DNA of 64,000 nt from Bacteroidales bacterium. Its GTDB lineage: Bacteria; Bacteroidota; Bacteroidia; Bacteroidales; WCHB1-69. Positions 25,489 through 34,800 of this stretch are shown here, one piece after another; position 1 is the stretch's first letter, and every line of letters begins with the position of its first letter. The stretch is from the NCBI GenBank assembly GCA_017394765.1, contig JAFPXF010000007.1, forward strand, positions 54,981 through 118,980, in the 5' to 3' direction. The notes beneath the pieces were generated by a model that saw only the letters and a list, made by a program, of their open reading frames with translations, was not told the origin of the DNA and ran no database searches. The translations under genes and the position numbers were made by a program.

Positions 25489-26661
25489 ATGAGCCTTGGC
25501 ATTATAGAGAGAATCCGGCGTTTTCGTGGCGACAAGATCATCCTGATTTTGGTGGTGGGGTTGTCGCTGATATCCATCCTTCTGGTGTATAGCACGGAGG
25601 GCAAACGGGTGGTGACGCACATCGTCCACCTGCTGTTCTGCTATGCGGGGTTGGGGATTTTCTATTTCATCAACTACAAGAAACTGGTGACCAACTTCTC
25701 TTTGTTAGGGCTGTTGTTGGCTATTGTCTTGTTGGTTTGGACATTGGGCTCCTCGGCAGTGCGCGGCGTGACGCTCTTTGGTTTCGACCTGCAAACGTTC
25801 TATTTTATCGGTTTTTTGATTATTGTGTTTATTTCCAACTATATAGGTCGCCGTTTTGATAATGGGCAGACCGAGCTTGACAACAAGGAGATGGTGTATG
25901 CGTCCATCGTGTTGCTCGGTTTCTGCGGTGGCATCGCACTTCTGAATATGTCCACGGCCATTATTTTGTTCCTCACGGGGTTGGCTATGTTTTTTGTGGG
26001 CAACTTCAAATGGCGCGGCATCTTTTCGCTGGTCGGGCTTGTGGGCGGATTGGTGCTGATTGTCACGTTGTTGGTGGCGACGGGCAAGTTGGACAATGTG
26101 GGACGTATCTCCACGTTTGTCAACCGTTGGGAATACTATTTCACCAAGGACAACCAGGACGGCTATGGCGACCAGATGATCCTGTCGCGGGCCGCCATCG
26201 CGCGCTCCGGCCTCCATCCCGCCGGGCCGGGCCGCGGCGTCATCAAGTACCGTCTTCCCGAAAACTCCACCGACTATGCCTTTGCCTCCCTCTTCGAGGA
26301 GACGGGCCTCGTTGTCGGATTGATTGTCATCTTCATCTACATGACCATTTTTTACCGATCGTGGCACATATCGCGCAATTCAAAGTCGGCAATGGGCTCG
26401 CTGCTGGCCTTTGGCATAGGTTTTTGGATGACCTGCCAGGCATTTGTGCACATCGGGGTGAACTGTGAGCTGCTGCCCGCCACTGGCCAGACGCTGCCCT
26501 TCATCAGCACGGGCGGCGCCTCTCTCTTCGTTTCGGGATGCGCCGTGGGCATGCTCTTGAATGTGAGCAAGATGAATGTGATAGATAGCCAGAAACCTGA
26601 TCCGCATTCCATGTTTATCAGAGGGGAATCACGCCAATCGGGCATGCCAGCGCAGATGTAG
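25489..26661 (+). CDS. ftsW: Septal peptidoglycan glycosyltransferase FtsW
   Basis: FtsW is the SEDS-family glycan polymerase of the divisome, working with FtsI. The 390-residue protein has about ten membrane segments. The large extracytoplasmic loop reads GPGRGVIKYRLPENSTDYAFASLFEE, which is the SEDS region with the essential Asp in PE..TDY (about 255-265). The last motif is ELLPATGQTLPFISTGGASL. It starts 12 bp after the murD fragment. It is the last classical dcw gene here; murG, murC, ftsQ, ftsA and ftsZ do not follow. Confidence 0.95.
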   Translation: MSLGIIERIRRFRGDKIILILVVGLSLISILLVYSTEGKRVVTHIVHLLFCYAGLGIFYFINYKKLVTNFSLLGLLLAIVLLVWTLGSSAVRGVTLFGFDLQTFYFIGFLIIVFISNYIGRRFDNGQTELDNKEMVYASIVLLGFCGGIALLNMSTAIILFLTGLAMFFVGNFKWRGIFSLVGLVGGLVLIVTLLVATGKLDNVGRISTFVNRWEYYFTKDNQDGYGDQMILSRAAIARSGLHPAGPGRGVIKYRLPENSTDYAFASLFEETGLVVGLIVIFIYMTIFYRSWHISRNSKSAMGSLLAFGIGFWMTCQAFVHIGVNCELLPATGQTLPFISTGGASLFVSGCAVGMLLNVSKMNVIDSQKPDPHSMFIRGESRQSGMPAQM

Positions 26662-26694
26662 AGTTTCGCTATATCACGGCTCTACAATTTTTTG

Positions 26695-26702
26695 TACCTT
26701 TG
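26695..26702 (+). promoter_or_regulatory. -7 element of the SGNH-SGNH-MBOAT unit
   Basis: TACCTTTG, a good match to TAnnTTTG, 18 bases before the ATG at 26721. It separates this three-gene unit from the dcw cluster, though read-through from ftsW (33 bp upstream) remains possible. Confidence 0.55.
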
Positions 26703-26720
26703 CGCCCTCAAAAAAATGGC

Positions 26721-28154
26721 ATGAAACCCTATCAGATACTGATTTTCATCGTTCTAATAATCTGTGCATTAGGTGCTGTGGTCTTCTTTTTTCCGAAAGA
26801 CGGCGTGCGCATTGGAAAGGAAGAACTGCACTTTCCGACGATGGAACAGGTGTTGGTGGGCCCCGACGAGCCCGAGTTGAAAATCCAGGAGAAGAAGGCC
26901 GATTCCGTGGCGCAAAAGAGGCTCAACGACATCAAGGACACACTTCGCCACTACCAGACTGCATTGACCGAGCAGGCAGGGCAATTCTACCTTCCCGACA
27001 ACGACGTCACCTTCTTCGACCGACTGTTTGGGCGCATGGAGCGGGCGCGTGGCAACCAGGAGGTGGTCCGTGTGCTGCACTACGGCGACTCGCAGATCGA
27101 GATGGACCGTATCTCCTGCAATTTGCGCAGCTATTTCCAGCGGCTTTTCGGCGGCGGCGGTCCCGGACTGGTGCCGGTTATCCAGACTATCCCCTCCTTT
27201 GCTGTCAGCCAGTCGGCCAGCGGTGCGCTGACGCTCTACTCGTCCTACGGCGAGGGCTCGCGCACGAAAGGCAACTACGGACTCATGTGCAAGTGCTACC
27301 GTCTTACGGGTGGCGCCACCTTCACGGCCTACGCCTCCCGCCACAAAGACACCGACCCGCGTGTGAAGCGCTTCTCCAACATCACCCTGCTCTACAACGA
27401 CCGTGACGGCCACTTCAAAGCCACCCTCCGCGACCGCATGGGCTCCTATAAAGATACATGCTCGCTTGGTCTTATGGGCATTCATGCATGCCATTGGCAG
27501 CTGGATTCGGCCACCACTTCCGTGCAGATCTCCATGCAGGGCAACGCCGACCTCTACGGCATCATGTTGGATGACGGATATGGTGTCGCGGTGGACAACA
27601 TCCCCCTGCGGGGCTCCTCCGGCGAGCAGTTCACCCTCATCACCGACACCCTGTTGCGCACCAACTACCGGCAGGCCAATGTGGGGATGATCATCCTCCA
27701 GTTCGGCGGCAACTCCATGCCCGTGATTTACAATGACAAGTCGCTTGAAAGGTATTGTGTGAGCATTGAGCGGCAAATCCGCCGCATCCGCAACAGCTGT
27801 CCGTCGGCGACGCTGCTGTTCATCGGCCCTTCTGACATGAGCACGCGGCGTGGCGGTGTGTTGCAGACCTACCCCATGCTGCCCCGTGTGGTGGACAGCC
27901 TGCGCACCATCGCCTTGCGCAACCATGCCGCCTATTGGGACATCTACGAGTACATGGGCGGCCACAATTCCATGATTGCCTGGCAACGCAACGGACTGGC
28001 CGGCCCCGATTATGTACACTTCACCCCGGCGGGGGCACGGCGTGTGGGCAAGGCCCTGGCCGACAACTTCGCCACCCTCTACGAGCTGTACCGCACCCGC
28101 AAGAATATTCCCCAAAACCAATTCGACACGCTATGGAACACCTCCGCCCGATAG
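26721..28154 (+). CDS. Membrane-anchored SGNH/GDSL hydrolase
   Basis: A 477-residue protein with an N-terminal membrane anchor (YQILIFIVLIICALGAVVFFF) and a periplasmic SGNH hydrolase fold. Block I is VLHYGDSQIEMDR with the nucleophile Ser (about residue 124). Block III is LQFGGNSMPV with the Asn, and block V is DYVHFTPAGARR with the Asp and His. SGNH proteins next to an MBOAT protein commonly move acetyl groups onto glycans (as AlgX/AlgJ or PatB do). The start at 26721 is chosen because the longer frame (26700) would begin inside the -7 element. Its 3' end overlaps the next gene by 22 bp. Confidence 0.82.
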   Translation: MKPYQILIFIVLIICALGAVVFFFPKDGVRIGKEELHFPTMEQVLVGPDEPELKIQEKKADSVAQKRLNDIKDTLRHYQTALTEQAGQFYLPDNDVTFFDRLFGRMERARGNQEVVRVLHYGDSQIEMDRISCNLRSYFQRLFGGGGPGLVPVIQTIPSFAVSQSASGALTLYSSYGEGSRTKGNYGLMCKCYRLTGGATFTAYASRHKDTDPRVKRFSNITLLYNDRDGHFKATLRDRMGSYKDTCSLGLMGIHACHWQLDSATTSVQISMQGNADLYGIMLDDGYGVAVDNIPLRGSSGEQFTLITDTLLRTNYRQANVGMIILQFGGNSMPVIYNDKSLERYCVSIERQIRRIRNSCPSATLLFIGPSDMSTRRGGVLQTYPMLPRVVDSLRTIALRNHAAYWDIYEYMGGHNSMIAWQRNGLAGPDYVHFTPAGARRVGKALADNFATLYELYRTRKNIPQNQFDTLWNTSAR

Positions 28155-29479
28155 TCTTGCTCTTTCTGCTGGTGCTCGCAGCGTGTGCCACATCCGCCCA
28201 GGTGGTCGTCGAGTCCGACTCCATTCCGGAGATTCCCACCTTCACCGACACGACCGGCATCGACTTGATAACTGTGCCGGACACCGTGGTGGTGGACACG
28301 GTTGTCGCCGAGGACCTTTACGAGCCTGGCGAGACAAGCATCCAGTATGGCATCGACACACTCTATTGGGGCGGCGACTCCACCACGCTGAAACATTTCT
28401 TCGACAAGTGGCAGCGCCTCATGGCCACCCGGCAGGGCAACCTGCACATTGTCCACATCGGTGGCTCGCATGTACAGGCCGGCACCATGACGCACCGCAT
28501 CCGCAAGCATCTGCTCGATGAGTACGGCGGCCCGCCTGCCGCACGAGGGTTCATTTTCCCCTATTCTACCGCCAACAAGTGCAACAATCCCGTTGACTAC
28601 CGCGTCTCGAAGTTGAAAACCTTCAGCCTTATACGCAATGTCTATAAGGACTACACCTTCCCCCTCGGGGCCGCCGGCATCGCTGTATGGAACAGCGACA
28701 CCCTCAACTCCATCACGGTGAAGATGAATGCGGAAGGCTATGACTTCATGGCGGACACCATCATCCTGCTGGGCGACGCCCACGGCTGGCCTATCGACCC
28801 CATCCTGAAGGAGGATACCATCTATCATTTTCCTGACAGTATTGATTACCAGAACGGACGTTACCATTTTTATTTCGACCATCCCGTGCGCGACTTCACG
28901 CTCTTTCTCCCGTGCAGCAAGGGCGACACTTTTGTGGTCAACGGCATTCTGCTGCGCAACGGACGCCCGGGTGTCACGGTCTCTTCCATCGGCGTGAACG
29001 GTGCCCAGACGGGCTCCTATCTGCGTTGCCGGAACTTCACCCGTGACATGGAACTGCTCCGCCCCGACCTCGTCATCTTCGGCATCGGTGTCAACGATGC
29101 CTACGGTAGTTCGTTCGACTCTGTGGCGTTCAAGAACAACTATTTGGAGCTGGTTCGCCGCATCCGCAGCGTGAACCCCGACTGCGCTTTCATCTTCTTC
29201 TCCAACAATGATACCTGGAAGAAGGGACGGAAGGGCAAATATTATGTCAACCCCACGGGACCAGCCGTGGCCGAGGTGATGCACCGTCTCGCCGACCTCA
29301 CCGGCGGTGCTGTGTGGGACCAGTTCGCCATCATGGGCGGCCTCAAGTCCATGGAGACTTGGCGCAAAAAGGGCTTGGCCCAGAAGGACCGCGTCCATTT
29401 CACCGCCGCCGGATACAACCTTATCGGAGACCTTTTCTTCGAGGCCTTCATTCGTGAAACCAAACCCAAGACGCGATGA
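28133..29479 (+). CDS. SGNH hydrolase-like lipoprotein
   Basis: A 448-residue protein with a signal peptide and lipobox (VLLFLLVLAACATSAQ, lipid Cys about residue 18), so a lipoprotein. The SGNH blocks are VHIGGSHVQAG (Gly in place of the usual Asp before Ser), FGIGVNDAYG with the Asn, and DRVHFTAAGYNL with Asp and His. The ATG at 28133 lies inside the end of the previous gene; a longer frame upstream is out-of-frame reading of that gene. The stop overlaps the MBOAT start by 4 bp (ATGA), so the three genes are translationally coupled. It likely works in the same surface acetylation pathway. Confidence 0.8.
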   Translation: MEHLRPIVLLFLLVLAACATSAQVVVESDSIPEIPTFTDTTGIDLITVPDTVVVDTVVAEDLYEPGETSIQYGIDTLYWGGDSTTLKHFFDKWQRLMATRQGNLHIVHIGGSHVQAGTMTHRIRKHLLDEYGGPPAARGFIFPYSTANKCNNPVDYRVSKLKTFSLIRNVYKDYTFPLGAAGIAVWNSDTLNSITVKMNAEGYDFMADTIILLGDAHGWPIDPILKEDTIYHFPDSIDYQNGRYHFYFDHPVRDFTLFLPCSKGDTFVVNGILLRNGRPGVTVSSIGVNGAQTGSYLRCRNFTRDMELLRPDLVIFGIGVNDAYGSSFDSVAFKNNYLELVRRIRSVNPDCAFIFFSNNDTWKKGRKGKYYVNPTGPAVAEVMHRLADLTGGAVWDQFAIMGGLKSMETWRKKGLAQKDRVHFTAAGYNLIGDLFFEAFIRETKPKTR

Positions 29480-31335
29480 ACCTCGACAATCTCCGCATAT
29501 TCTTCACCAACATCTTTTCCTTCAACGAGGAGTACCCGCTGCTGTTCACGCAGTTCAACTTCTGGGCTTTCTTCGCCTTTGTCTTCGCCTTCTTTACAAT
29601 TTTCCATAAAAAAAGACTGCTGCGCAACAGCTTTCTCTTTTTCGCGAGCCTCTTTTTCTACTACAAAACCTCCGGGCTCTTTGTCCTGATCCTCATCTTC
29701 GACATGTTTCTCGGATATTTCCTCGGCATCCTCATGGACCGCTCCAAGCGGCAGGGATTCCGGAAATTCCATGCGATTGTCGGAGTGGCGGTCAACTTGG
29801 CGGTGCTCTGCTATTTCAAGTACGCCTACTTCTTCACAGATGCCTATAACACGATGGTGGGTAGCGACCACGAGGTGATCAACTGGCTGGCGCAGTGGAC
29901 CAACGATTTGTCTGGAAAGGACTATTTCGATGCGTCCAAAATCCTGCTTCCGGTGGGCATCTCATTCTACACCTTCCAGAACATCAGTTATCTGGTGGAT
30001 GTTTACAAGCAAAAAATCCGGCATGTCACCAACATGCTGGACTTCGGCTTCTATGTCAGCTTCTTCCCCCAGTTGGTGGCGGGTCCCATCGTGCGTGCCG
30101 ACCAGTTCGTGCCGCAGCTTTACAAGCCCTTCTTCCTCAGCCGCCGCCAGTTCGGCATCGCGGTTTTCTGGATCCTCAACGGCTTGGCCAAGAAGCTGAT
30201 CATGAGCGACTACTTGGCGGTCAACTTCGTGGACCGCGTCTTCAACAACCCTTCGCTGTTCACGCCGTTCGAGAACCTGTCGGCACTGTTCATCTACTCT
30301 TTGCAGGTCTATGCCGACTTCTCCGGCTATACCGACATTGCCATCGGCGTGGCCATGCTGATGGGCTTCTATCTGCCCAAGAACTTCAATTCGCCTTACA
30401 AGGCCGATTCGCCGTCCAACTTTTGGAAGCGGTGGCACATTTCGCTTTCCAAGTGGCTGCAAGATTACCTGTATATCCCACTCGGCGGCAACCGCAACGC
30501 CACATTCGGCACCTATTTCTGCATCCTCTTCGTCGCCGCGGTCATAGTGATGCTGACCAAGAGCGCGGTCATCGCCAGCATTCTTGTGGCGTTGGCGGTC
30601 ATCCTGCTGATTGTCTCGTTGGCTTCCAGGTCCGCGCGGCTGAAAATCAGCACCAACATTAACATGATGAACACGATGCTGTTGGGTGGTCTGTGGCACG
30701 GTGCCTCGTGGAATTTCATGATCTGGGGCGGGCTGAACGGCATCGGCATCTTGGGGTTCAAGGTATGGAGACATCTCAAACAATGGATCCGCAGTGTGGT
30801 GTCGGGCTGTGTGTTTGTCATCTTCTTTGTGTGCAATTACTTGTGGCCGGCTCCCGTGCTGGTGATTTTCACCGTCTGGTCAGGCATCTTTTTTGTGGGG
30901 ACGCTTGTCCGCTGCCTCTTTTCCGCCATTTTCCCGAACCGTGACATCGCATGGCTTAACAACAGCTGGAACATCCTGATGACCTTCGTTTTCATCTCTT
31001 TCACGCGACTTTTCTTCCGCTCTGGCTCGAATTTGGATCCTGCTGTGGCCAACGAGACGGCGTGGAACACGGCGCGCGCAATGGTCAACAGCATTGGTGG
31101 GGCATGGAACACGGCGGTGATTCCCGACATCCTGTCCAACTATTGGCGTGTTTTTGCGCTCTTCGCCGCCGGCATGGTCATCCACTGGCTTCCCGACAGA
31201 TGGAAAAGATGGTATCGCGTCAACTTCGCCTTGATGCCGGTTTGGCTCATGGGCATCGTGGTGGTGGTCATCGTGTTCGTGCTCTACCAGTTCGTCACCG
31301 CCGACCTGCAGCCGTTTATCTATTTCCAGTTTTAG
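29476..31335 (+). CDS. MBOAT family O-acyltransferase
   Basis: A 619-residue polytopic protein of the membrane-bound O-acyltransferase family (AlgI/DltB/PatA group), which moves acetyl groups from the cytoplasm to the outside for transfer to a glycan. Features include NLAVLCYFKYAYFF, GISFYTFQNISYLVDVYK, PQLVAGPIVRADQF, FCGYTDIAIG-like DFSGYTDIAIGVAM, NFWKRWHISLSKWLQDYLYI and the catalytic histidine in LLGGLWHGASWNFMIWGG. With two SGNH partners just upstream it forms a complete O-acetylation unit. Its position directly behind ftsW suggests peptidoglycan as a possible acceptor, but a surface polysaccharide is equally possible. Confidence 0.9.
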   Translation: MNLDNLRIFFTNIFSFNEEYPLLFTQFNFWAFFAFVFAFFTIFHKKRLLRNSFLFFASLFFYYKTSGLFVLILIFDMFLGYFLGILMDRSKRQGFRKFHAIVGVAVNLAVLCYFKYAYFFTDAYNTMVGSDHEVINWLAQWTNDLSGKDYFDASKILLPVGISFYTFQNISYLVDVYKQKIRHVTNMLDFGFYVSFFPQLVAGPIVRADQFVPQLYKPFFLSRRQFGIAVFWILNGLAKKLIMSDYLAVNFVDRVFNNPSLFTPFENLSALFIYSLQVYADFSGYTDIAIGVAMLMGFYLPKNFNSPYKADSPSNFWKRWHISLSKWLQDYLYIPLGGNRNATFGTYFCILFVAAVIVMLTKSAVIASILVALAVILLIVSLASRSARLKISTNINMMNTMLLGGLWHGASWNFMIWGGLNGIGILGFKVWRHLKQWIRSVVSGCVFVIFFVCNYLWPAPVLVIFTVWSGIFFVGTLVRCLFSAIFPNRDIAWLNNSWNILMTFVFISFTRLFFRSGSNLDPAVANETAWNTARAMVNSIGGAWNTAVIPDILSNYWRVFALFAAGMVIHWLPDRWKRWYRVNFALMPVWLMGIVVVVIVFVLYQFVTADLQPFIYFQF

Positions 31336-31345
31336 GGATTGGTGA

Positions 31346-31632
31346 TTGGTGGGAGGTTCCGCTGGCTGGCGCCGGCGGAATGGTGCGCGTAAAAAATGGG
31401 GAAATTATATACCTGATGGCACAGATCAGGGCTTTTGCATCCTTTTTTTTATTTGGGCGTGCCGGCGCGGCGCGGAATCGCGTCACATTCGCACGCGTCG
31501 TCAAATACCGCCGCGCCGTCGGGCTTTCCGTTCCAATGATTTTGGCTTGGAGCCCATCACCATTCCGCCACCGACGATAGGAGGTGGCGGAACCTCCGAC
31601 TGGCAACGGCACACATTCCCGCCAAAATCATT
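31346..31632. repeat. Hairpin block C between the MBOAT gene and FISUMP gene 2
   Basis: Left unit: TTCCGCTGGC (31357-31366) pairs with 31371-31380, one wobble. Right unit: TTCCGCCACC (31563-31572) pairs with 31583-31592. Between them CGGCGCGGCG (31463-31472) pairs with 31509-31518, and AATGATTTTGGC (31535-31546) pairs with 31621-31632, enclosing the right unit. The left unit, with its GGAGGTTCCGC...GCGGAATGGTGCGCG frame, is the same as in blocks B1 and B2. No coding frame is credible here. Confidence 0.75.
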
Positions 31633-31674
31633 TCCACTTCAATCCCTCACGCAGGCTCGTTGAACCTCACACCC

Positions 31675-31770
31675 GTTTCGCGGCGAGCAACCCACACCCT
31701 CGTCTCGACGTTCTCCCGCGCCGCGATTTTTCCGCGCGAGCACCCCTTTTCTACCGAGCTTTAGCCCCTG
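31675..31770. repeat. Upstream FISUMP repeat, copy A2
   Basis: Begins GTTTCGCGGCGAGCAACC and continues through TCTCCCGCGCCGCGA and GCGAGCACCCC to CTACCGAGCTTTAGCCCC. It matches the complement of copy A1 (17431-17564), lacking A1's inner palindrome. It lies 41 bases upstream of the gene 2 -7 element. Confidence 0.8.
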
Positions 31771-31810
31771 TAACATTTTATTGTTCACTTGCGTATATTA
31801 AAAAAAAAAG

Positions 31811-31818
31811 TATTTTTG
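31811..31818 (+). promoter_or_regulatory. -7 element of FISUMP gene 2
   Basis: TATTTTTG followed by CA, matching TAnnTTTG, 82 bases before the ATG at 31900 and behind a run of ten A. Confidence 0.6.
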
Positions 31819-31899
31819 CATGGTTTTGAATTAGGGTAATATATATATTAGCAATAGTTACATAAAAATCTGATTATTAAATTGTTAAATATAATGATT

Positions 31900-34800
31900 A
31901 TGAAAAAATTTACTTTAAGCACGCTGTTTTTGACAGCAATTTTGTCGTTGGGTCTGCTTGTGAACCAACTCTCCGCACAGACGGAGCCGTTCACAACAAA
32001 TGAATACACCCAAGCAAGTTCTGACGGAACGACCTATACTTGGACCGTCCCGGCTGGAGTTAACACCATCAACATTATCGCCATTGGCGGTGGAGGCGGT
32101 GGCGGTGCCGTTTGCCCTACTTTTTCGAGCTCGTTTGTTAGAGGCTGCGCTGGCGGCGGCGGCGGCGCCTACGTCAAAGTGGACAATTATACCGTAACTC
32201 CGGGTGAGGTTTTGACTATCCACGTCGGTTCCAGAGGCAGCGGACACCAAAGCTGCAGCAGCACCTACAGAGGTTGGGGCGGCCACAGTTGGGTAAAGCA
32301 TGCCGACGGCACCGTTATCGTTCTGGCCAGAGGTGCCAGCGATGTGGCAGATGGCGCTGTCAATGAACCTGGCACAGGCGGTCAGGCGTCTGCTTGTACT
32401 GCTCCTGCTGGGAGTGTGGTACTCAGCGGCGGCAATGGCGGTAGAGGATCCACGGGTGCTTGGTGCGGATCCGGCGGCGGCGGCGCAGCCGGCGGCGGAA
32501 ACGGCGGAAACGGTGCAAGTGCTGACTTCTGGGGAATAATACCAACTGCCACTCATCCTGGTGCTGCAGGCACCAATTCTATCGCCTACGCAGGTAATGG
32601 TGGTGCGGGTGTTGTCAGTCATACTGGTGGCACGAATGGCAAAGGCGGTAGTAACTACGGCGGCGGCGGTAGCGGTGGTTCCTCTGGAATTGGCTGGGGT
32701 GATGCCGACGGCGGTGATGGCGGTCCCGGTTACGTGCTCATCACCTATTCCGCAACTTGCGATGCTACGCCGGGTTCAATTAGTGCTGAGACCTGGGTGT
32801 GCACCTCTACTGACACTGCTATCGTGATTAATAGTACTGCCGCTGCCACAAGCACGGCCACTGGTGGTTCCTACATGTGGCAATCCTCCACTAACGGTTC
32901 TTCCTGGAGCAACATCTCTGGCGCAAACGCTGCTACATATACAGCACACGCCACTGGTTATTATCGCAGAGGCTATGTGGTCGGTACTTGCGATCCCGTT
33001 ATCACATCCGCTGTCTATGTGACCCGTCCGAGCGACATCGATCCGGGCACGATCAAGGATAATGAAGAACATACTGAAAAGGCGATCTGTGCAGGTGATG
33101 CCATCAACATTACCCTCAAAAAAACATATTCAGGAAGTGTTACATGGCAAACATGCCCCACTAATTCTACCAACGATGCGGATTGGACAACTGTTTCAAC
33201 AGGTAGCACATATTCAATTACCAGTGTCTCTGCCACCACATACGTGCGCTACATTGCAAACTATACGGCCACTTGCGGCATTCCTTCTAATAACGTTTAT
33301 GTGATTACGGTCAATCAACGTCCCGTGGTTAGCAGTATTGAGCCTCCTACGGAACTTTGTCCGGGCGAGTCCTATTATGAACTGATTGCGAACGTCTCTT
33401 CCAGCGCAGCCATCACCACCTACACGTGGACAGGCGCCACCGCTACCGGTACGGGTACAACAGCGCAGGTTGTCCCTTCTAGCTATCAGTGTGGACACAC
33501 TTACAATTATTCCCTTAAGGTGACGGATGAGAACGGTTGCGAAAGTGAGGAGGTGTCTGGTAACTTCACCACCACCACCCCGGCTTTGACCATCGGTACT
33601 ATCACCGATCTGACTGCGTTCTCTGATGGTGCCTGTGGCTTCAGCATTCCCACCGAAGAAGCCCTGACAGCGGCTGTCAATGCGGCCCTCACCTCCTCTT
33701 GTGGAAACACAGTGATGTTGAGCAATATCTCCCCCGCGGCTGAAAGTCCAATTACTGGTCCTACCGCGGTGGAGGCCACGGTTACCGACAGGTGCGGCAA
33801 CACCCTTACCCAGCCTGTCACCATCAACATTGTGATACCGGCCGCTCCCTCTGCGGTAAACATTACCGCTGATGATGTGTATCTCTGCCCGGGTGAGACC
33901 ACCACGCTGACCGTAGATGTTACAGCGGAGGAGCCCACATACACATGGGATCCCTCATCATTGGGCTCGGCTGCCACGGCTACTACTATCGCCTACACGG
34001 CTGAGGATGTGGTCGCACACGCGGACAACTACTCTGTTGTGGTGACTGACAAATATGGTTGCCCCAGCTCTGGCAATATCGACATCTTTACCACACCGAA
34101 GGCATACGTTGCCGACAAGGAATACACCATCTGCGCCGACAATGCCGCCACGATGTCCCTTGCTACTGGCGACAAGGTGCCGGCAGGAAACAGCACAATA
34201 GATCCCTTTACCTTCAACTACACCACCACCTACACTTGGACCATCGTTTCCAATACCGGTGTGGGCGGTGCCTCCGCAGGCACGAACCAAGCCGCCTTCA
34301 CCACGGGCACGCTGACCAACACCACCTTGGAGATGCAAACGGTGGTTTACTCAGTGGTTCCCACCACGGTCACAACAGTTGAAGGCACGGAAGTCACCAG
34401 CTGTACGGGTGACGCTTTCACGGTGACGGTCAAAGTGAGACCGAAGGTCACCAACGACGGGGCCATCACCAACTTCGACGATGACGATGTCATCATCACC
34501 CTCTGGTATGGTGCTTGCGACACGCTGTACTATGTGGAGACCCCGACCTACGACAACAACATCCTTCCCGCAGACCTTGCCGTTTATCTGACCAACGACA
34601 AGGGCGGCAATGTCAACGCCGGCACCCTGCTGGGTCGTATCGCTCCGGGCGAATATACCATCAGATGGACCTTCACGGATGAATGCGGTAACAACATCTA
34701 CTTCGACAAGAAGTATATCGTACGCTATCCGAACTGCGGCGATGCGGATCCCAACTACACGGAGCCGTTCTACGCTGTCGATGCCGATGGTGTCTCATAC

